Under the pieces are notes generated by a model. It searched no databases, was not told the origin of the DNA, and was given only the letters and a program-made list of their open reading frames with translations. Positions 37,065-46,992 of a DNA stretch of 64,000 nucleotides are shown one piece after another. Position 1 is the first letter of the stretch. Every line of letters starts with the position of its first letter. The stretch comes from Arthrobacter pascens (lineage in GTDB: Bacteria; Actinomycetota; Actinomycetes; Actinomycetales; Micrococcaceae), in assembly GCF_030816475.1 (NCBI RefSeq), contig NZ_JAUSXF010000001.1, positions 3,038,001-3,102,000 of the forward strand, read 5' to 3'. A program made the translations under genes and the position numbers.

Positions 37065-37138
37065 TGCCCCAGGCGAGACTCGAACTCGCAACACGCGGAT
37101 TTTAAGTCCGCTGCCTCTGCCAATTGGGCTACTGGGGC
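37065..37138 (-). tRNA. tRNA-Leu (anticodon UAA), short variable loop
   Basis: The minus strand folds as a 74-base cloverleaf: acceptor GCCCCAG/CTGGGGC, D arm containing CAATTGGCAGAGG, anticodon arm GCGGA-CTTAAAA-TCCGC with UAA at 37104-37102, a five-base variable loop GTGTT, T arm GCGAG-TTCGAGT-CTCGC and discriminator A. CCA is not encoded. UAA reads UUA, the rarest leucine codon in such a GC-rich genome. Leucine tRNAs normally have a long variable arm (class II), so the short loop is notable. Confidence 0.9.
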
Positions 37139-37158
37139 GCCCGGTCAATGGTATCCCG

Positions 37159-38103
37159 TCACAACCCCTCAAATGGGGCGGCATACCGGAAGGTGCCGTG
37201 AACTCCCCCGGGCCACAACGCGAGCGGCAGCAGTTGGAACCCATCGCCCCAAAGCTCTTCGGGAGGCAGAACACCAAGGGACGTGGCAGGCACAAAGCCG
37301 AAACGCGGGTAGTACTCGGTACTCCCCAGCAGCGCGATGCCGCTCTCCCCCGCAGCGTTGGCCCGCGCGATGGTTTCATTCATCAGCGCGCTTCCGATGC
37401 AGTGCCGTTGGAGCCTGGGCGTCACGCCGATCGGGCCAAGTCCCAGCAGTTGATGCTCGGCCACCCAACCGCGGGAACTAATAACATGGCCCACCACCTC
37501 GCCGTCGAGGACTGCCACGATGCTGAATTCCGGCAGATACCCCTCCGAGTCAAAGAGCTGGCGGAGCAGCTCCACTTCAATCGGCTCTCCCTCCGCCGCC
37601 AGGCCTGTCGCGGGCGAAATGGCGAACGCCTCTGCCGTCAGGGCAAGGATCTTTTCCCGGTCCTCGGGCTCTTCACTGCGGAGAACCAGCTCAGGCCGGG
37701 GCTGGTGCCGGCTCTCGGCGGAGAGTTCAGCCAGGACTTCAAGAGCGCGGGCAGCATCCGCCACCGGCACCAGCAAATGATCACGGTGGAAGCCCGTCAG
37801 CACATTGCAGCTGATCCTGGCATCGGTCAGGGCCCTGCCCACGGCGGCGGTCAGGCCGACTGCCTCCAGTTCGGAATGGACCTGCAGCGTTATCCAGGCG
37901 GCCACAAAGTCATAAGGCAGGCCCAGGCTGTCCGCCTCCGCCCGGGACAGGACCGCCGTGAGTCCCTCGGCCTCGCGGACCGCCGCCTCGATGTCTGCCT
38001 CCAGCGGCCTGCCCCGCGGCCACAGAACGTAGACGTACTCCCCTTCCCGCAGCACCGGATGGATGGAGGCCAGCAGGGTCTGGAGGTTTTTGTCGCCTGT
38101 CAT
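37159..38103 (-). CDS. ACT domain - GNAT acetyltransferase fusion protein
   Basis: About 314 residues from ATG 38103; no strong ribosome site. Residues ~1-130 resemble paired ACT domains of the DUF2241/CASTOR-like kind (REGEYVYVLWP, SLGLPYDFVAAWITLQVHS, RISCNVLTGFHRDHLLVPV). Residues ~145-310 are a YhbS-type N-acetyltransferase with FSIVAVLDGEVVGHVISSRG, GLGPIGVTPRLQRHCIGSAL (acetyl-CoA loop) and GSTEYYPRFGFVPA. An ACT sensor joined to an acetyltransferase suggests amino-acid control of acetylation. The two parts are in one uninterrupted frame. The substrate is unknown. Confidence 0.85.
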   Translation of the reverse strand: MTGDKNLQTLLASIHPVLREGEYVYVLWPRGRPLEADIEAAVREAEGLTAVLSRAEADSLGLPYDFVAAWITLQVHSELEAVGLTAAVGRALTDARISCNVLTGFHRDHLLVPVADAARALEVLAELSAESRHQPRPELVLRSEEPEDREKILALTAEAFAISPATGLAAEGEPIEVELLRQLFDSEGYLPEFSIVAVLDGEVVGHVISSRGWVAEHQLLGLGPIGVTPRLQRHCIGSALMNETIARANAAGESGIALLGSTEYYPRFGFVPATSLGVLPPEELWGDGFQLLPLALWPGGVHGTFRYAAPFEGL

Positions 38104-38172
38104 GGTGCCCAGTCTAGGATGCCAGGGCATGCCTGCGGGGGCGTATCGTGTGCGTTCACGCCGCCCACGCAA

Positions 38173-38205
38173 ACGGCGGCTGTCCCCTGAGGGGACAGCC
38201 GCCGT
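38173..38205 (-). terminator. hairpin after the NADH dehydrogenase gene
   Basis: A 15-bp perfect stem (ACGGCGGCTGTCCCC, 38173-38187, with 38191-38205) has a three-base loop. It lies 36 bases beyond the ndh stop on the minus strand and is followed there by TTTGCG. It separates ndh from the ACT-GNAT gene. Confidence 0.75.
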
Positions 38206-38240
38206 CGGACGTTACTGCAGGTGGGCCTTAGGAAACCAGC

Positions 38241-39722
38241 CTATTTGGCGTTGGCCGTGACTGACTGCTTGGGATCGAAGCTCGTGGCGGCCGCGGATCC
38301 GGGCTTGGCGGACTCGGGAGCTTCAACGGGCGGGGCCGCGGCGGCCGGCTTGGGCGCCGGCGTTGCAGCTGCCACGAACGCACCGCGGGGGTTATCCAGG
38401 TCGATCAGCTGGGTGGTGTCGCGGCCCAGGAAGAAGGCCAGGATCCAGCCAAGGATGACACGTACCTTGCGTTCCACGGTGGGCATGGCCATGCCGTGGT
38501 AGCCGCGGTGCGCCAGCCAGGCCAGAGGGCCCTTGAGGCCGATGCTGCCGACGAGGTTGATGTTGGCAACGCCCTTCCATTCGCCGAAGCCGGCCACAGC
38601 ACCGAGGTTCTTGTGCTTGTAGTCCTTGAGCGGCTTGTCCCAGCGGGAGGCCCACAGGTTCTTGGCAAGCCGTTTGGCCTGGCGCAGTGCGTGCTGGGCG
38701 TTCGGCACGCAGGTCCCGTCCGGGAGCCCGCTGCCGGTGAGATCCGGAACCGCGGCGATGTCGCCGGCGGCCCATGCGTTGTCGATGATGCCCTCGTCCC
38801 CGGCGATGCGGAGATCCGGGAGGACCCGGACCCGTCCGCGCGGCTCCAGCGGGAAGTCCGACGAGCGGATCATCGGGTTGGCCTGCACGCCGGCGGTCCA
38901 GACCAGGGTGTCGGCCTCGAACTCCTGGGCCAGCGTCTTATCCGGGAGGTTGATGAGCTTCAGCGTTCCCTCGGCGCTGTCCAGTGAAGTGTTCAGCAGG
39001 ACTTCGATGCCGCGGCTGCGGAGGTGCTCCACAACCCATTCAGCCTGCTTGGCGGTGACCTCGGGCATGATGCGGCCCATCGCCTCGACCAGGACGAAGC
39101 GAACTTCTTCCTGCCGGACGCGCGGGTTGTTCCGGACCGCCGCGCGGGCAAGGTCCTCCATCTCGGTAATGCATTCGATGCCGGCGAAGCCGCCGCCGAC
39201 CACCACGAACGTCAGCGCCTTCGCACGTGCTTCCGGATCGGTGATCGTGGATGCGGCTTCAATTCGGTCCAGCACCTTGTTGCGCAGAGCCACGGCTTCT
39301 TCAATGGTCTTGAGGCCGATGCCCTTGTCCGCCAGTCCCTTGATCGGGAAGGTGCGGGTGATGGCGCCCGCGGCCACGACGATGTCGAAGTAGGGAACTT
39401 CGATGTAGTCCCCGCCATCGGCGGGAGCCACGACAGCTGTGCGGTTGGCGTGGTCGATGGACGTCACGCTGCCCTGGATGAGTTCCGTCTGCTTGAGGTG
39501 CTGGCGGTGTGAGACCACTGCATGGCGAGCCTCGATATTGCCGCCTGCAACTTCGGGCAGGAACGGCTGGTAAGTCATGTAAGGCAGTGGATCCACGAGG
39601 GTGACGATGCCACCGGCATTCGCGATCTTCTTCTGCAGTTTGAGTGCTACGTACAGGCCGACGTATCCGCCGCCGACGACGAGTACCCGGGGACGGTCCT
39701 GGAGCTCTGGGGTGGTTGCCAT
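38241..39722 (-). CDS. ndh: type II NADH dehydrogenase (NAD(P)/FAD-dependent)
   Basis: 493 residues. NDH-2 passes electrons from NADH to menaquinone without proton pumping, bound to the inner face of the membrane. The FAD site VVGGGYVGLYVALKL is at residues ~15-29, the NADH site VVVGGGFAGIECITEM near 174-189 and a second FAD segment AWAAGDIAAVPDL near 313-325. The C-terminal ~90 residues contain an amphipathic anchor and an Ala/Pro-rich tail. The protein is longer than E. coli Ndh because of that tail, as is common in actinobacteria. Confidence 0.92.
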   Translation of the reverse strand: MATTPELQDRPRVLVVGGGYVGLYVALKLQKKIANAGGIVTLVDPLPYMTYQPFLPEVAGGNIEARHAVVSHRQHLKQTELIQGSVTSIDHANRTAVVAPADGGDYIEVPYFDIVVAAGAITRTFPIKGLADKGIGLKTIEEAVALRNKVLDRIEAASTITDPEARAKALTFVVVGGGFAGIECITEMEDLARAAVRNNPRVRQEEVRFVLVEAMGRIMPEVTAKQAEWVVEHLRSRGIEVLLNTSLDSAEGTLKLINLPDKTLAQEFEADTLVWTAGVQANPMIRSSDFPLEPRGRVRVLPDLRIAGDEGIIDNAWAAGDIAAVPDLTGSGLPDGTCVPNAQHALRQAKRLAKNLWASRWDKPLKDYKHKNLGAVAGFGEWKGVANINLVGSIGLKGPLAWLAHRGYHGMAMPTVERKVRVILGWILAFFLGRDTTQLIDLDNPRGAFVAAATPAPKPAAAAPPVEAPESAKPGSAAATSFDPKQSVTANAK

Positions 39723-39760
39723 GATTTAAGAGTACAGCACTTTGTGAAAATCTTCACTAA

Positions 39761-41149
39761 CTACGTTTTGCCGCCGGAGTGGACCCTATCCAGCGTCCCC
39801 GTGTCCGGATCCTCCTGGGCCGGACGGGGGTTCCGGGCGGCCTTGCGCAGTTGGAAAACGGCAGCGGCAATGATGGCCAGGAACAGCAGAGCAAAGCCGA
39901 CAACGACGGCGGCTGCGAGGGCGCTGTCCCGCTTTGAGGGAGCCTTCACTGCCGGCACAGTTGCCTCCGGCAGCGTCGCGACGGCGCTGGGCACATCAGC
40001 AGTGGGCAGGGGGACGGATGGCGCCCCCACGTTTCCGCGCCGGTGCACTCGGATCCAGTCCGAAATGGATCCCAGCGGATTGCTCGCGGCCTCGGGTACG
40101 GGATCCTTCAACGCACCTTCGGCATTGAGCACCCCGAAGCCATAAAGCGGGTCCTTCCCCGGAGTGCCAGCGTCCTTTGCCGTACTGACGATCCGGTTGA
40201 TGACCTGCTTGGCACTCATATCCGGCCACTTGGAGCGGATGAGGGCCGCTACCCCGGCCACAATGGGGGTGGCTCCGGACGTGCCGGCCCATTCGGCGTA
40301 GCCGCCGCCGGGGATTCCGCCGAGCAGGTTTTCCGCGGGGGCCGCCACTCCGATGCTGATCCCCTGCGAGGACGCGTCGATACTTGCCACGCCTTTCCGG
40401 TCCAGGCCGGCAACGGTAAGCACGCCCGGGATAGTCGCCGGCGCACCTACTTGGATGTTGCCGCCCACCCTGTTTCCGGCCGCAGCAACTATCACCACAT
40501 CTTTCTGCTCGGCGTACAGAAAGGCGGCGTCCCAGCTTTGGGGCCACTGCGGCGTAGTGCTTCCCAGCGAAATATTGATGACCTTGGCACCGTTGTCCAC
40601 CGCCCAGCGGACTGCCTCAGGGATCTGGTCCTGGTCGCTCTTGCCAGCGGGGTTCGGTGAGCCAAGCCAGGTGGAGACGGACAGAATCTGGGCCTCAGGG
40701 GCCACACCAACAATGCCATCCGGGCCAGGGCCGGAAGCGTCGGGGCTCGGCGAGGCCGTGGATCCTGCGGGCTGGTGGCCGCGCCCGGCCAGCATGGTGG
40801 CCACTAGCGTGGCGTGTTCCGGCTTGGCGCCGATGCTCTTCTGTCCGTCCGGGCTCCCGGAGCCTGAGACATCGAAGCCGCCCACCACGGCGCCCTTGAG
40901 GTCGGGGTGCTGGGCGTCCACCCCGCTGTCGATCACGGCAACCTTCACACCTGCCCCCTTGGAGACCTCCCAGGCCTTGGTGATGCCCGACTCGGCCAGC
41001 CAATACTGCTTGTCCCGCCAGGAGTCCGCGTGCGCCGCCGGCGCCGCCGCGAGTCCGGCACTAAGAGTGCCGAAAGTGAGGATTATCGCCAGGAGAGCGG
41101 AGGCGGTCCGGCGGAACCGGGCTGTTGCTCTGGTCATTTGGGGTCCCAT
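39761..41149 (-). CDS. mycosin-like S8 (subtilisin) serine protease, membrane-anchored
   Basis: 462 residues from ATG 41149 (ATG 41137 is an alternative). A signal peptide with cleavage near AHA, about residue 42, leads to a mature start SWRDKQYWLAESGITKAW, which resembles mycosins. The catalytic triad is visible: Asp in VAVIDSGVDAQHPD, His in EHATLVATMLAG (HAT instead of the usual HGT) and Ser in GTSGATPIVAGVAALI, with the oxyanion Asn in AAAGN. A C-terminal membrane helix (AVVVGFALLFLAIIAAAVF) and a short tail follow. No type VII secretion genes are nearby, so the substrate is unknown. Confidence 0.88.
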   Translation of the reverse strand: MGPQMTRATARFRRTASALLAIILTFGTLSAGLAAAPAAHADSWRDKQYWLAESGITKAWEVSKGAGVKVAVIDSGVDAQHPDLKGAVVGGFDVSGSGSPDGQKSIGAKPEHATLVATMLAGRGHQPAGSTASPSPDASGPGPDGIVGVAPEAQILSVSTWLGSPNPAGKSDQDQIPEAVRWAVDNGAKVINISLGSTTPQWPQSWDAAFLYAEQKDVVIVAAAGNRVGGNIQVGAPATIPGVLTVAGLDRKGVASIDASSQGISIGVAAPAENLLGGIPGGGYAEWAGTSGATPIVAGVAALIRSKWPDMSAKQVINRIVSTAKDAGTPGKDPLYGFGVLNAEGALKDPVPEAASNPLGSISDWIRVHRRGNVGAPSVPLPTADVPSAVATLPEATVPAVKAPSKRDSALAAAVVVGFALLFLAIIAAAVFQLRKAARNPRPAQEDPDTGTLDRVHSGGKT

Positions 41150-41155
41150 GGTCGG

Positions 41156-42103
41156 CTAGCTGATGCTCAGGGCAATGCCATCAAGAATGTCGTGTTCGCT
41201 GGCGGTGGCCGTGACGATACGGCCTTCCGTGAGCTCATTCAGTCGCTCCAGGACCCGGCGCCACACCAGCCCGCCTGCGCCGATCACGTCCACCCGGCCT
41301 GGATGCATGTACGGCAATTCTGCACGTTGTGCCTTTTTCATCTCCAGCAGATCCGTCGCGGCCCCGCGGATGGCGTCGATGGACAGTTCGGTTCCGTGGA
41401 TCACCTCGGGGGAATACTGCGGCAGCCGCAGCGCGTGGGCGGTGATAGTGGTGACCGACCCCGCAACGCCGACGACTGCGGTGGCGCGTTCCAGCGGAAC
41501 GTCCCGTTCCACCCGGGTGATGGCGGCGTCGACGTCGGCCTCGGCGGCGGCGATCTGCTCCGCCGTCGGCGGATCGTCCCTGAGGTGCCGCTCGGTCAGG
41601 CGCACGCACCCGACGTCGACGGATTTCCCGGCGGTCACGCCGTCCGCAGTGCCGAGGACGAATTCCGTGCTCCCGCCCCCGAGGTCAATCACCAGCACCT
41701 GGTGGCCATCCAGGATGGGCAGGACACTGCTCGCCCCGGCGAAGGACAGCGCGGCTTCCTCGTCGCCGGTGATGACTTCCGGTTCCACGCCGAGCAGGCT
41801 GCGGATTCCGTCCACGAAGACCTGGCGGTTGCGCGCGTCCCTGCTTGCGGATGTGGCAACAAAGCGGACCGCGACTACGCCGTTTTCACCGATCATCCGG
41901 GCGTAATCCGCGGTGGCGGCGAACGTGCGCTCCAGCGCCTCGGGCGCCAGCTCTCCGGTGGCGTCCACTCCCTGGCCCAGCCGGACGACGCGCATCTCGC
42001 GGACCACATCCGTGAGCTTCGCCCTCCCGTTACTGCGGTCGACGTCGGCGATCAGCAGGCGGATGGAGTTGGTACCGCAGTCGATGGCAGCAACCCTTGT
42101 CAT
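41156..42103 (-). CDS. ppx: Ppx/GppA family phosphatase (exopolyphosphatase)
   Basis: 315 residues. The ASKHA-fold enzyme hydrolyses polyphosphate or pppGpp. Motifs: AAIDCGTNSIRLLIADV at residues 5-21 (phosphate 1), EEAALSFAGA near 120 and the DLGGGSTEFVLG loop near 142-153 (phosphate 2). It is short, single-domain, as for actinobacterial Ppx1, for which some members prefer short-chain polyphosphate. The start overlaps the DUF501 stop by four bases, and the DUF501-ftsB-eno order upstream is the usual actinobacterial one. Confidence 0.93.
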   Translation of the reverse strand: MTRVAAIDCGTNSIRLLIADVDRSNGRAKLTDVVREMRVVRLGQGVDATGELAPEALERTFAATADYARMIGENGVVAVRFVATSASRDARNRQVFVDGIRSLLGVEPEVITGDEEAALSFAGASSVLPILDGHQVLVIDLGGGSTEFVLGTADGVTAGKSVDVGCVRLTERHLRDDPPTAEQIAAAEADVDAAITRVERDVPLERATAVVGVAGSVTTITAHALRLPQYSPEVIHGTELSIDAIRGAATDLLEMKKAQRAELPYMHPGRVDVIGAGGLVWRRVLERLNELTEGRIVTATASEHDILDGIALSIS

Positions 42104-42783
42104 AGGCCTGCCCCTGCTGTTCCGGCGGCCTTACGGACGGGAGCCGGCCGGCCCACGATCTCGGGTAGGCCCTGCGGTCCATGCCGACTCAGGTCCCTGG
42201 ACGGGGCCTCCCCCGCGGTGTCCCAGGCGCCGTCGCAATAGCAGCGCTCGGCGGTCCACCACTCGCTAATGGCGGCGATTGCCTCATCTCCCAGCGGATT
42301 GACCCCTGGCCCGGCGGCCAGGGAGTGGCCTACCAAGACATGCAGGCATTTGACCCGGGCAGGCATGCCGCCAGCGGAGATGCCGTCAATCTCGGGGACC
42401 GCACCGATGCCGGACCGTTCCCCGATGGCTGCCCGGGCTGCCAGATAATCCTCGTGTGCTGACCGGTACGCGGCTGCAAGTGTTTCATCGGCGGCGAGGC
42501 GGCCGTTCATGTCGTTCATGACTCCGGCGGCCTCCAGGCGGGACACAGCCGAGGTGATGACGGGATGCGTCAGGTAGAACGTGGTGGGGAACGGGGTGCC
42601 GTTGCCCAGCCGCGGGGCCGTGGCGGCCACGAGGGGGTTGCCGCAGATGCAGCGCGCCGGGATTTCCACTACGTCGCGGACCGGCCGCCCCAACTGCCGG
42701 CTTAATACGTCGAGATCATGTGCTGATGGCTGGCGGGACATCTCCGGCGCAGTCGCCGTGTTTTCTTCCACTGGCGCGGCCAT
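42100..42783 (-). CDS. DUF501 family protein
   Basis: About 227 residues from ATG 42783 with GAGG four to five bases upstream. The N-terminal ~30 residues are variable; the DUF501 domain follows, with RCICGNPLVAATAPRLGNGT near residues 49-68 and FPTTFYLTHP next to it, then RVKCLHVLVGHSLAAGPGVN near residue 145 and two further Cys (ERCYCDG). The six conserved cysteines suggest a metal or redox site, by inference. The function is unknown. It is coupled to ppx by an overlap and lies 14 bases after the FtsB-like gene. Confidence 0.9.
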   Translation of the reverse strand: MAAPVEENTATAPEMSRQPSAHDLDVLSRQLGRPVRDVVEIPARCICGNPLVAATAPRLGNGTPFPTTFYLTHPVITSAVSRLEAAGVMNDMNGRLAADETLAAAYRSAHEDYLAARAAIGERSGIGAVPEIDGISAGGMPARVKCLHVLVGHSLAAGPGVNPLGDEAIAAISEWWTAERCYCDGAWDTAGEAPSRDLSRHGPQGLPEIVGRPAPVRKAAGTAGAGL

Positions 42784-42797
42784 CCTTCCTCTTTGGT

Positions 42798-43466
42798 TCA
42801 GTCTGTGGCCGCACGCCGGATGGACTCCCACAGGGAATCCACCCACGGCAGATCGGCGGGGTCTTGTGCTGCGCCGGCCTGGCTACTGCTTGTTCCGGCC
42901 GGCAGATCGCTGCCGAACACCCAGTAGCCGGTTTCCCCCGGCATAACCATGTTAATCCGGTCGCGGGCCTGCTGTTTCACATAATTGGGGTCCTGCCAGC
43001 GTGATATCTGCTGCCTCAGGCCGTCCTGCTGGGCCTGGCTGGCGGCGATATCGGCCTTGAGACCGTCGATCTCGGCCTTTTTGTCGAAAAAGATCTTAAC
43101 GGTGGGCGCCAGCATGATGGTGATGGCGATCATCACCACCGCCAGCGCGAGCATGCGGCCCGAAAACGCCTTGGCCGGTACCGGGTGCGGCTCTTCCTCG
43201 TTCCCGCTGTCCCTGGACTGACCACCGGATCCCGCATTCACGGTGCCGACTTTTCCCGACCCGGCGCGTTCCCGCGACGCCTTTCCAGCGGCTGGGTTTC
43301 CCTTGGCCGTGATTCCCTTGGCAAGATCTTCCCTGGCTCCGCCAAAATCGGCGCGGATGACGTCGGCGGTGTCAGGGGCTTCCCTGGCTCGCTCCGTTGT
43401 GGCCGGCTCCGTTGTGGCTTGCGGCCTCTGGGCGGCCCTGGGAACTTTTGGACGGCGGGTAGCCAT
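42798..43466 (-). CDS. FtsB/DivIC family septum formation initiator
   Basis: About 222 residues from ATG 43466 with AGGAG four bases upstream. A ~110-residue basic, Ala/Gly-rich cytoplasmic N-terminal region (long compared with E. coli FtsB) precedes one membrane helix (MLALAVVMIAITIMLAPTVK). A coiled coil follows (KAEIDGLKADIAASQAQQDGL) and a conserved WQDPNYVKQQARDRINMVMPGET motif typical of the family. It acts in the divisome with FtsL/FtsQ. The gene order eno-ftsB-DUF501-ppx is conserved in actinobacteria. Confidence 0.92.
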   Translation of the reverse strand: MATRRPKVPRAAQRPQATTEPATTERAREAPDTADVIRADFGGAREDLAKGITAKGNPAAGKASRERAGSGKVGTVNAGSGGQSRDSGNEEEPHPVPAKAFSGRMLALAVVMIAITIMLAPTVKIFFDKKAEIDGLKADIAASQAQQDGLRQQISRWQDPNYVKQQARDRINMVMPGETGYWVFGSDLPAGTSSSQAGAAQDPADLPWVDSLWESIRRAATD

Positions 43467-43568
43467 GACACTCCTGAAACGTTTGGCCTGCCTGGGGCCG
43501 AAACTGTCGGCGCTGGAACACACCTGCGCTGATACGAACCAGCCTGATACAGCCTGGCTGAAACAGAA

Positions 43569-43604
43569 ACCGGTGGCTATGGTCTTTCAACCATAGCCAC
43601 CGGT
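43569..43604 (-). terminator. terminator after eno
   Basis: ACCGGTGGCTATGG (43569-43582) pairs with its complement at 43591-43604 around an eight-base loop, 18 bases after the enolase stop. On the minus strand TTTCTGTTTC follows. It lies between eno and the ftsB gene, so these have separate transcripts or readthrough control. Confidence 0.8.
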
Positions 43605-43622
43605 CAGCGGTATACGCGGCTA

Positions 43623-44993
<1,371 letters not shown>

Positions 44994-45020
44994 TTACGGA
45001 AACCTATCCACCCCTGGACG

Positions 45021-45818
45021 TCATGATTGCGTTGGCCTGCTCCAGCCGTGTTCAGCACCGTGCTCCTGGTAGCGCCGGACAGCGCCCCTGAGGGCGCGTT
45101 CTGCGTCGAACCCCTTGGTGCGTGCGGAACGAACGACGGCGAGCAGCAGCTCACCGAGCTCCTCCTCGGTATCCGGAACCGGCACGCCGCCCGGCGGCAT
45201 GTGGTGGGGAGGCACAGCTGCTTGGGGAAGCACAGCGCCGGCCCGCTCGGCCCTGTCCAGGGACTTCTGGGCCCGTGCCAGCGCAGGCAGTGCCTCCGGG
45301 ATTCCCTCAAACGGGTGCTTCCGTTCCGGACGTTCCGCCTGTTTGACGGCGTCCCATTTCTGCACGATCTCCTCCACTGTGGCTGGGAAGCTGTCCCGCA
45401 GTGTGCCGTCAGGCCGGAAGACGTGCGGATTGCGGCGGATCATTTTGGCACTGATCCCGCGGGCGACGTCGTCGAAAGTAAACGCGCCCCGCTCCTCAGC
45501 GAGCCGGGCGTGCAGCACCACCTGGAGCAGCACGTCACCCAGCTCGCCACGGAGTTCAGCGTCATCCCCGCCGGCTTCAATGGTCTCCGCCAGCTCATAG
45601 GCCTCCTCGAGGAGGTATTCCACCAGGGAGTCGTGGGTGAGTGCCCCCATCCACGGGCAGTGCTCGCGGAGGGAAGCGATTATCCCCAGGAGCTCCCCCA
45701 GCTCGCAAGCTCGCTCGGGGATCCCTGCTGCTGTGGGCCCACCCGGCAACTCCCCCGTCGGTTCCGGGACGGGAGGCTGGCCGGCGCCTGCAGCCTGCTG
45801 GTTAGCCCAGGTTGGCAT
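45021..45818 (-). CDS. mazG: MazG family nucleoside triphosphate pyrophosphohydrolase
   Basis: 265 residues. It hydrolyses NTPs, including damaged or non-canonical ones, to NMP and pyrophosphate. The EExxE...ExxD metal motif appears as LEEAYELAETIE followed by ELRGELGDVLLQVVLHA near residues 70-103. Only the first MazG domain is complete; the C-terminal ~90 residues include TEEELGELLLAVVRSARTKG, a degenerate second one. The start overlaps the end of add by 17 bases, so it is probably translated with add. The mazG-eno proximity matches the mycobacterial order (without lpqU between). Confidence 0.9.
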   Translation of the reverse strand: MPTWANQQAAGAGQPPVPEPTGELPGGPTAAGIPERACELGELLGIIASLREHCPWMGALTHDSLVEYLLEEAYELAETIEAGGDDAELRGELGDVLLQVVLHARLAEERGAFTFDDVARGISAKMIRRNPHVFRPDGTLRDSFPATVEEIVQKWDAVKQAERPERKHPFEGIPEALPALARAQKSLDRAERAGAVLPQAAVPPHHMPPGGVPVPDTEEELGELLLAVVRSARTKGFDAERALRGAVRRYQEHGAEHGWSRPTQS

Positions 45819-46953
45819 AGGCGTCGTTGATGTACTCCACCAGGGCTTCCTTCTCCTCGAGCGGAAGGAAGGATGCCTCGGCGGCGTTGAGCGTGAGCTC
45901 GAGCAGGTCGTCGAGATCGTAGTCGAACGTTTCGACGAGGAGTTCGAACTCGTCCGTCAGGGTCACGCCGCTCATCAGCCGGTTGTCGGTGTTGATAGTC
46001 ACGTTGAAGCCCAGCTGGTAAAGCATGTCCAGGGGGTGGCTTTCGATGCCCTCACCGAAGCCGGCGATTGCACCTGTCTGGAGGTTGGAGGAGGGGCAGA
46101 TCTCCAGGGCGATGCCGCGGTCCCGGATCCAGCTGGAGAGGTCGCCCAGGGTGACCAGGCCGATGCTGTCCCCGCCGTCTTCGGCGCTATCGTCGTCTTC
46201 GTCGTCGAATTCCACCATGATGTCCTCGGCGATCCTGACTCCATGGCCCAGGCGCAGCGCCCTGCCGTCCACCAGGGCGGACTGGATGCTCTCCAGCCCG
46301 GCGGCCTCACCGGCATGGACTGTGGCCGGGAAATTGTGCTCGGCCAGGTAGGTGAAGGCATCCCTGAAACGGGACGGCAGGAAACCGTCCTCGGCGCCTG
46401 CGATGTCAAAGCCAACGGCACCCTTGTTGCGGTGGCGGACGGCGAGCTCGGCGATCTCCTGGCCGCGGTCAGCGTGCCGCATGGCGGTGATCAGTTGGCC
46501 CACCTGGATCTGGCGGCCGGTCTCGGCCACGGCGTCGACGCCGGCATCGAGGCCTTCCTGCACCGCCTCCACCACCTCATCGAGGGAGAGTCCCTTCTGC
46601 AGGTGCTGCTCCGGCGCCCAGCGCACTTCCCCGTACACGACGCCGTCGTCAGCGAGGTCCTCCACAAATTCCTTGGCGACGCGGAAGAGGCCATCCTTTG
46701 TCTGCATCACAGCAACGGTGTGGTCAAAGGTCTCCAGGTAGCGGACCAGTGAGCCGGAGTCCGCGGACTCCCGGAACCATTCCCCGAGGGCCACCGGATC
46801 GGCGGAGGGAAGGCTATGGCCAACGGCTTCGGCCAGTTCGATGATGGTGGCCGGCCGGAGACCGCCGTCCAAGTGGTCGTGGAGGGAAACCTTCGGCAGG
46901 CTTTTCAGGTCGAAATCAAGGGCAGGGGCAGCGTCAACGATAGGCTCAGTCAC
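45802..46953 (-). CDS. add: adenosine deaminase
   Basis: 383 residues. It deaminates adenosine and deoxyadenosine to inosine. Zinc ligands are in LHDHLDGGLRP near residues 24-34 (HxH), TVHAGEAAG near 215-223 and LEICPSSNLQTG near 290-301, which holds the catalytic Asp region with the later INTDNRLMSG. An acidic stretch EFDDEDDDSAEDGGD near residues 253-267 is an insertion not seen in the core family. It belongs to the nucleoside-salvage set with deoA and cdd, though two DedA genes separate them here. Confidence 0.95.
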   Translation of the reverse strand: MTEPIVDAAPALDFDLKSLPKVSLHDHLDGGLRPATIIELAEAVGHSLPSADPVALGEWFRESADSGSLVRYLETFDHTVAVMQTKDGLFRVAKEFVEDLADDGVVYGEVRWAPEQHLQKGLSLDEVVEAVQEGLDAGVDAVAETGRQIQVGQLITAMRHADRGQEIAELAVRHRNKGAVGFDIAGAEDGFLPSRFRDAFTYLAEHNFPATVHAGEAAGLESIQSALVDGRALRLGHGVRIAEDIMVEFDDEDDDSAEDGGDSIGLVTLGDLSSWIRDRGIALEICPSSNLQTGAIAGFGEGIESHPLDMLYQLGFNVTINTDNRLMSGVTLTDEFELLVETFDYDLDDLLELTLNAAEASFLPLEEKEALVEYINDAYANLG

Positions 46954-46992
46954 GTTCCAACCTTAGGGTTGGCGGGCTCCTTACGCCAGCCG

